Shown: one piece after another, positions 59,001 to 64,000 of the stretch
Position numbering within the stretch: position 1 is the stretch's first letter
Layout of the letters: each line of letters starts with the position of its first letter
NCBI RefSeq assembly: GCF_003265705.1
Contig: NW_020312894.1
Span: 2,137,097 to 2,201,096 of the forward strand
Reading direction: 5' to 3'
Source: Callorhinus ursinus
Lineage: Eukaryota; Chordata; Mammalia; Carnivora; Otariidae
DNA length: 64,000 nt
Position numbers and translations under genes: made by a program
Notes under the pieces: model-generated
Told to the model about the DNA's origin: nothing
Seen by the model: only the letters and a program-made list of their open reading frames with translations
Database searches by the model: none

Positions 59001-61232
59001 TTTCAGGGACACACACAGGGACATCCTTCCCCTTCCAAGAGAGTCGCTGGAGGCTGAGGCCATAGCCAGGGCACCTGCTCCGTGGGGCTCTGAGGCCGCC
59101 CTTCCCCAGAACACCACCCCTGGGACCTCTCCTACAAGATCAGGGCCATCTGGGCGATCTGTCCAGGACTGGGTGACAAGACTGGACAGTGGGCGCTGGC
59201 GCGGCAGGGCCCGGGGGTGTGTCCATGCAACAACAGCCCCTGTGCACCCTACTTCGACACACCTACACACGCTGGAAAATGCAAGTGTGAGATCATTTGG
59301 GGCACAGAAATTATTAAATGCATAATGTCCTTTTGAAATATTAATGATATTTTGCCATAAAATTTTTTGTAATGAGCACATAAACATGGAACATTGTGTA
59401 GCCGTTGTATAAATGGGATCAAGAGCGTGTAGATCCATGCTGAACAATATTACAAGCATATTTTTCCGAGGGACATGGCTTAGGAGGCGAATGTTTCTGA
59501 AGAACCTCCTACTGGGCACTGAAGACAAACCGCGGCCGGGGACAGAGGGGAAGCAGACAGCAAGGCGGCGGGCAGGAGTGACGGGGCCGCAAGGCCCTGC
59601 CTTGACCAACGGAGGACGCGGCCCTCGGCGATGTGCCCGGAGAGCCCGCAGGTCCCGCAGAGCCCAGGGCAGCTCCAGGCCTGTCCAGCTGTGGCCTTAG
59701 CCACCTGCTCTCGGACGGGTTCCTTCCTTTCCTAACAGAACCAGCTCGGACTCACCTCTCAACATCAGTGACCGAGGAACGTGGATAATTTCTGTACATA
59801 CCATCATTCTTTGTTCCCCAGCTTCTACGCTGAAAACTTTAAAGCCACAAAACAGTAAACATTTGTGAAACAAACACTGATAGGCCTATCAGATCCATTT
59901 GTTTTGAACAATGTCATACGTGTGCTCTCTCCCCGTAGGCGCGTATACATACACACACGTACACACACAGCTCTAAGCACACATTTTCCCCTGAGCTATT
60001 TGACGGTGAATTTAAGACACCATGACCTTTTACCGCTAAATACCCCAGCGTGTCTCCCTGAGGAACAAGGGCTCTCGCCCACCCAGCCAAGACCCCACTG
60101 TCTGCCTAAGATCCTTCATCAGTAACTCGATCATCAGCTAATCGTCCGCACTCAAGTTCTGCTTATTTACAAAATTATCTTTTATATAACTTTCTCTTGC
60201 CCAGGATCCAACCAAGTTTTACTCACTAGATTTAGTAGCCAGGTCACTTCCCTCCGTTCTGTCTGTTTCTTGTGGCTTCAGGTCCAATGGAAGGCCAGCG
60301 CCGGCACGGGGGTGAGCAGCCTGCCTCCCAGCGAGTCACCTCTGCTCCTGCATTTCTGCCCAGATGCTGCAGGCCTCCTGTCACCACCTCCCCACGGGAC
60401 ATGCATGACCTCACTGCCCTTTGCTGGTCCTGCAGTCAGCTCACCCCTTCCTCGGCGTGCTGGGTGCTCGGCGGGGGACGCGCTCACCTGGTCCCCGACA
60501 CCCTGCCTCGAGCGCTGTCAACCCTTCACCAAGTAGACAGCTACCAAAGTCCTGAGAGTGTCCCTTTCTGCCTCTTTTCTCTAAAACGGTCATTTGTAAA
60601 GATGTTTTGGTGTGTTACAACCCACTGTCACCAGTGTTCCTTGGGATGCTCAGATTGTCCCAGATTTGACCAGCGGGAGGCTCTCAGGGTGGGCATCTAT
60701 GTCCTCTCGCCATGTGCTCATGGTTTTCGGGAATAATGAGATGTCCCGGCTTCACCCCGGGCTCTGCAGGGCTGGGAGTCAAGAACCCTGATCCCTTTTA
60801 ATGTGCAGGTAGAGGAGATATACAGACACACATGCAATTACATTAGCTAGTTATGGTATTTTATATGTATATTTTTAATTTAAAACTATGTCTTTAGAAT
60901 CATCGTCTACACTGATCCCTCTTTCAAGGGCAGGTTCATCCCATGCCTCCACCATCCACGCTTTGTCTCCCTTCCCCCCAGTGAGCGCCCCCATCCCCAG
61001 GTCTCCCACGATGCTGCACTCACCACTGGCTCTTCAACAATAAACCTAATTAAAACCCAAGACTGTTGCTGCTATCCCCAGACTGTGTCCCGCTGAGGGC
61101 AAACAGAGCGTGCAATTTAACAGGTATTTGTGTTACATTTTTGTGTGACTTTTGTCATGAAATTGATATACACTCGGGTCAGTGTGGTTCCCTTTGAGTC
61201 CAATTTTATGGCTTGCTTTTTTTTCCCTCATT

Positions 61233-61347
61233 CTCTCTTTTTTAAAGTGGAACCCAACGCAGGGCTCGAACTCACAACCCTGAGATCAAGACCTGAGCTG
61301 AGATCAAGAATCAGACACTCAACGGACAGAGCCACCCAGGCGCCCCT
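61233..61347 (-). mobile_element. CAN-SINE, older subtype, reverse
   Basis: TTTTTTAAAGTGGAACCCAACGCAGGGCTCGAACTCACAACCCTGAGATCAAG, followed by a second GAGATCAAG segment and ending GACAGAGCCACCCAGGCGCCCC. This is a reverse CAN-SINE of the same short subtype as 8359-8490, with a small internal duplication of CTGAGATCAAGA. Flanking 8-bp direct repeats CCCTCATT lie at 61225-61232 and 61348-61355. Confidence 0.88.
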
Positions 61348-61744
61348 CCCCTCATTTGCTCAAAATTAAAACCCTAACACAGATTAGCCGGAGAAGCCCC
61401 ACTTCAGTCCATCCTATTTCCACACACTCCACATGCCGTAGGCTTCCCGCGGCTCTGTCTGTAAGAGTAAGCGATTGCATACCATGCACACTCTTCTGCA
61501 CTTTGTTTTTCTCACTTAGAAGTAAAGCGGGGCGTCCCTGGTATGAGTGGAGAGAGGGTCCTTGTCACTGTCTGCCATTACGTGCCGCGGGCCCTGAGCA
61601 TGGCCGTCGGCTCCGCGATGCCTCCCATAGTCCCAACCTTGTGCAGGTGCCACTCGCGTGGGAGGACATTGGTCCTACAAGTACGTCCCTCGCCCAAAGT
61701 GTGAGTGCCCCCCCCCCCAGGAGGCCACACTCTCTGCTCCAGCC

Positions 61745-62505
61745 GCCATCTCTCTCTTAGGGGTGACAAATGGGGACGGCATATGGTTTTACTGTGTTAT
61801 TCTCCATTATGAGTGAAGTTGTGAATGTTTTCTTGCCCTTTGCTATTTATCTTGAATTCGTTTGTAGTGATTTTACACAGTAAAAATGTCTGCCAGTGCA
61901 TTTATCAGCCTTATATTTTGTTGCCTCTAAATTTTGAGTTCCCAAGTAGAAAAGCTTCTCTCACCTCCAGGTAAAAAAGGAGTTCACCCTCGCTTTCTCC
62001 TCACACTCCACGTATCCATTTTTACCGTCGATCGTCCCGGAGGAACGGGCCAATTCCCCAAGGGAGTCTCAGGATTCTCGTGCCACATAAAACACTTATA
62101 TTTTCCCCAGAGATTTGGGAGATGCTACTTTTAATACATGCTCCATTTGCTCACGTAATTGGGTTTATTTATGGATTTCTATTTTCTTCTATTGGTCTAT
62201 GATTTATGTCCCAGTATTAACACTGTTTTAATCACAGAATTGCTCTGCTTTTCATTTTTTTTTCAGATCTTTTGCATTTGTTTCCATATGAAGTCTAGAA
62301 TCTACTTGTTGGGTTTCAGAAAAAAAAACTAATTAGCATTTTTACTGGTAACCCAGACGTTTATATGTTAACCTGAGGAAAGGGGCATCTTTATCATTTT
62401 GAATAGTCCTGCCCAAGAACAAGGGTGCCTCTCTATGTGGGTAAGTCTAACTTTATTGTTTGAGAGACATTTAAAAGTTTTTCTCCTATAAGCTCACAGT
62501 TCTGT
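61745..62505 (-). mobile_element. Old LINE-1 (L1M) ORF2 remnant, reverse
   Basis: The plus strand shows, in order, a CATTATGAGTGAAGTTGTGAATGTTTTCTTGCCCTTTGC block (about 61809-61846), GGGTTTATTTATGGATTTCT with a following TTGGTCTATG (about 62161-62199), an ACACTGTTTTAATCACAG block (about 62219), and a GAACAAGGGTGCCTCTCTATGTGGG block (about 62417). All are complements of successive parts of the 3' half of L1 ORF2. The order matches a minus-strand element. Internal stops throughout; far more decayed than the L1 to its right. Related sequence may begin before the SINE, from about 61100. Confidence 0.7.
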
Positions 62506-64000
62506 TATTTTTTTAAATTTTTTATTGTTATGTTAATCACGATACATTACATCATTAGTTTTTGACGTCGTGTTCCATGATTCATTGTTTGTGCATAACA
62601 CCCAGTGCTCCACGCAGAATATGCCCTCCTTAATACCCATCACCAGGCTAACCCATCCCCCCACCGCCCTCCCCCCTAGAACCCTCAGTTTGTTTTTCAG
62701 AGTCCATCATCTCTCATGGTTTTTCTCCCCCTCCAACTTACGCCCCTTCATTCTTCCCCTCCTGCTATCTTCTTCTTCTTTTTTTTTTCTTAACATATAT
62801 TGCATTATTTGCTTCAGAAGCACAGATCTGTGATTCAACAGGCTTGCACAATTAACAGCACTCACCATAGCACATACCCTCCCCAATGTCCATCACCCAG
62901 CCACCCCATCCCTCCCACCCCCCACCACTCCAGCAACCCTCAGTTTGTTTCCTGAGATTAAGAATTCCTCATATCAGTGAGGTCATATGATACATGTCTT
63001 TCTCTGATTGACTTATTTCACTCAGCATAACACCCTCCAGTTCCATCCTATTGTTGCAAATGGCAAGAACTCCTTCCTTTTGATGGCTGCATAATATTCC
63101 ATTGTGTATATATACCACTTCTTCTTTATCCATTCATCTGTCAATGAACATCTTGGCTCTTTCCACACTTTGGCTATTGTGGACATTGCTGCTATAAACC
63201 TTGGGGTGCACGTACCCCTTCGGATCCCTACATTTGTATCTTTCTGGTAAATGCCCAGTAGTGCAATTGCTGGATCATATGGTAGCTCTATTTTCAACTA
63301 TTTGAGGAACCTCCATACTGTTTTCCAGAGTGGTTGCACCAGCTTGCATTCCCACCAACAGTGTAGGAGGGTTCCCCTTTCTCCACATCCCCGCCAACAT
63401 CTGTCATTCCCTGACTTGTTAATTTTAGCCATTCTGACTCGTGTGAGGTGGTATCTGATTGAGGTTTTGATTTGGATTTCCCTGATGCCGAGCGATGTTG
63501 AGCACTTTTTCATGTGTCCGTTGGCCATTTGGATGTCTTCTTTGGAAAATGTCTGTTCATGTCTTCTGCCCATTTCTTGATTGGATTATTTGTTCTTTGG
63601 GTGTTGAGTTTGATAAGTTCTTTATACATTTTGGATACTAGCCCTTTACCCGATATGTCATTTGCAAATATCTTCTCCCATTCTGTCGGTTGTCTTTTGG
63701 TTTTGTGGACTGTTTCTTTTGCTGTGCAAAAGCCTTTTATCTTGATGAAATCCCAATAGTTCATTTTTACCCTTGCTTTCCTTGCCTTGGCGAAGTTTCT
63801 AGGAAGAAGTTGCTGCAGCTGAGGTCGAAGAGGTTGCTACCTGTGTTCTCCTTTAGGATTTTGATGGACTCCTGTCTCACGTTTTGGTCTTTCAACCATT
63901 TGGAGTCTATTTTTGTCTGTGGTGTAAGGAAATGGTCCAGTTTCATTCTTCTGCACGTGGCTGTCCAATTTTCCCAACACCATTTGTTGAAGAGACTGTC
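62506..64000 (-). mobile_element. Carnivore LINE-1, 3' part, reverse, runs off window
   Basis: On the minus strand this L1 ends in an AACAATAAAAAATTTAAAAA tail (plus-strand position about 62510). Upstream is a typical carnivore 3'UTR with two similar GAAACAAACTGAGGGTT-type blocks. Upstream of that is the end of ORF2, including the signature KKWYIYTMEYYAAIKRKEF near 63090-63150 and [14 protein letters not shown] near 63245-63290. ORF2 is broken by an in-frame TAG at 63298-63300 and a frameshift at about 63540-63555, so this copy cannot make active reverse transcriptase. The sequence is much closer to the family consensus than its left neighbour. Confidence 0.95.
63022..63764 (-). pseudogene. 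LINE-1 ORF2 C-terminal part, broken
   Basis: Three open segments on the minus strand (63764-63510, 63573-63298, 63297-63022) together represent the C-terminal part of L1 ORF2p, the endonuclease/reverse-transcriptase protein. The last two share a frame and are separated by one TAG; the first is in another frame. Visible features are a Cys/His-containing segment ([18 protein letters not shown] near 63355-63410), resembling the Cys-rich end of ORF2p, and the terminal YIYTMEYY motif. This is a dead copy, not a host gene. Confidence 0.9.

Larger units (their letters stand above)
44366..64000. other. Intergenic region downstream of TCERG1L
   Basis: No gene was recognised in 19.6 kb. The open frames are short, overlap on both strands and show no domain. 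It holds ERV-like pieces (44920-46600), simple repeats (47014, 48929), MIRs (49485, 54880), AT-rich islands (about 47230-47600, 48130-48400, 55680-56010, 58200-58360, 59270-59480), a CAN-SINE (61233) and two LINE-1 elements (from 61745). About 49700-53700 and 56000-58200 are GC-rich unique sequence in which I see nothing further. Confidence 0.75.

Noticed and set aside
44366..61000. A second protein-coding gene downstream of TCERG1L
   Set aside because: I searched the listed translations for known domains, multi-exon continuity and long non-low-complexity frames and found none. Non-coding RNA genes cannot be excluded from sequence alone.
44366..64000. MicroRNA of the miR-378 family, known in human near TCERG1L
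   Set aside because: No ACTGGACTTGGAGTCAGAAG-type sequence was seen on either strand. From memory, the human copy lies farther from the gene than this window reaches.

Overview
This is mammalian nuclear DNA from a carnivoran, most likely a caniform (dog, bear, seal or mustelid group). The diagnostic evidence is at least five CAN-SINE (tRNA-Lys-derived, carnivore-specific) copies, and a 5'-running LINE-1 fragment at the right edge whose 3'UTR is of the carnivore type. There is no prokaryotic or plasmid signature. The sequence is mostly GC-rich with scattered AT-rich islands. Two 10-N assembly gaps (24109-24118 and 34605-34614) mark it as a draft scaffold.

The only protein-coding gene I can support is the 3' part of TCERG1L (transcription elongation regulator 1-like), on the + strand. 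Five exons join in phase with canonical GT-AG splice sites: 6729-6798, 25012-25147, 35429-35518, 39254-39372 and 43521-43677 (stop TGA). Together they give 189 complete codons plus a split first codon. They encode an acidic/basic linker, two FF domains and a short basic tail. A poly(A) signal lies at 44339-44344. The upstream exons (proline-rich region, WW domains) were not found and should lie to the left of the window.

Layout: 1-6728 is the upstream intron (one SINE, one MIR, a homeodomain-motif-rich AT island). 6799-25011 is an 18-kb intron with SINEs, a ~480-bp CAT/CAC satellite, a polypyrimidine tract, two LTR remnants, a G-rich polypurine block and the first N gap. 25148-35428 is a 10-kb intron with old L1 pieces and a 68-bp minisatellite containing the second N gap. 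35519-39253 and 39373-43520 are short introns; the latter has a 38-bp palindrome, a second ~455-bp CAT/CAC satellite and an MLT1 LTR. 44366-64000 is intergenic, with LTR/ERV-like fragments in opposite orientation, MIRs, simple repeats, a decayed L1 and a younger 5'-running L1 that leaves the window.

I found no new multigene system. The observations most worth checking are the paired CAT/CAC satellites in one gene, the 68-bp minisatellite whose gap size can be predicted, the near-perfect palindrome, the inverted LTR-end pair, and several AT-rich islands that look like conserved regulatory DNA. Repeat family names come from recognition by eye; no database search was run.
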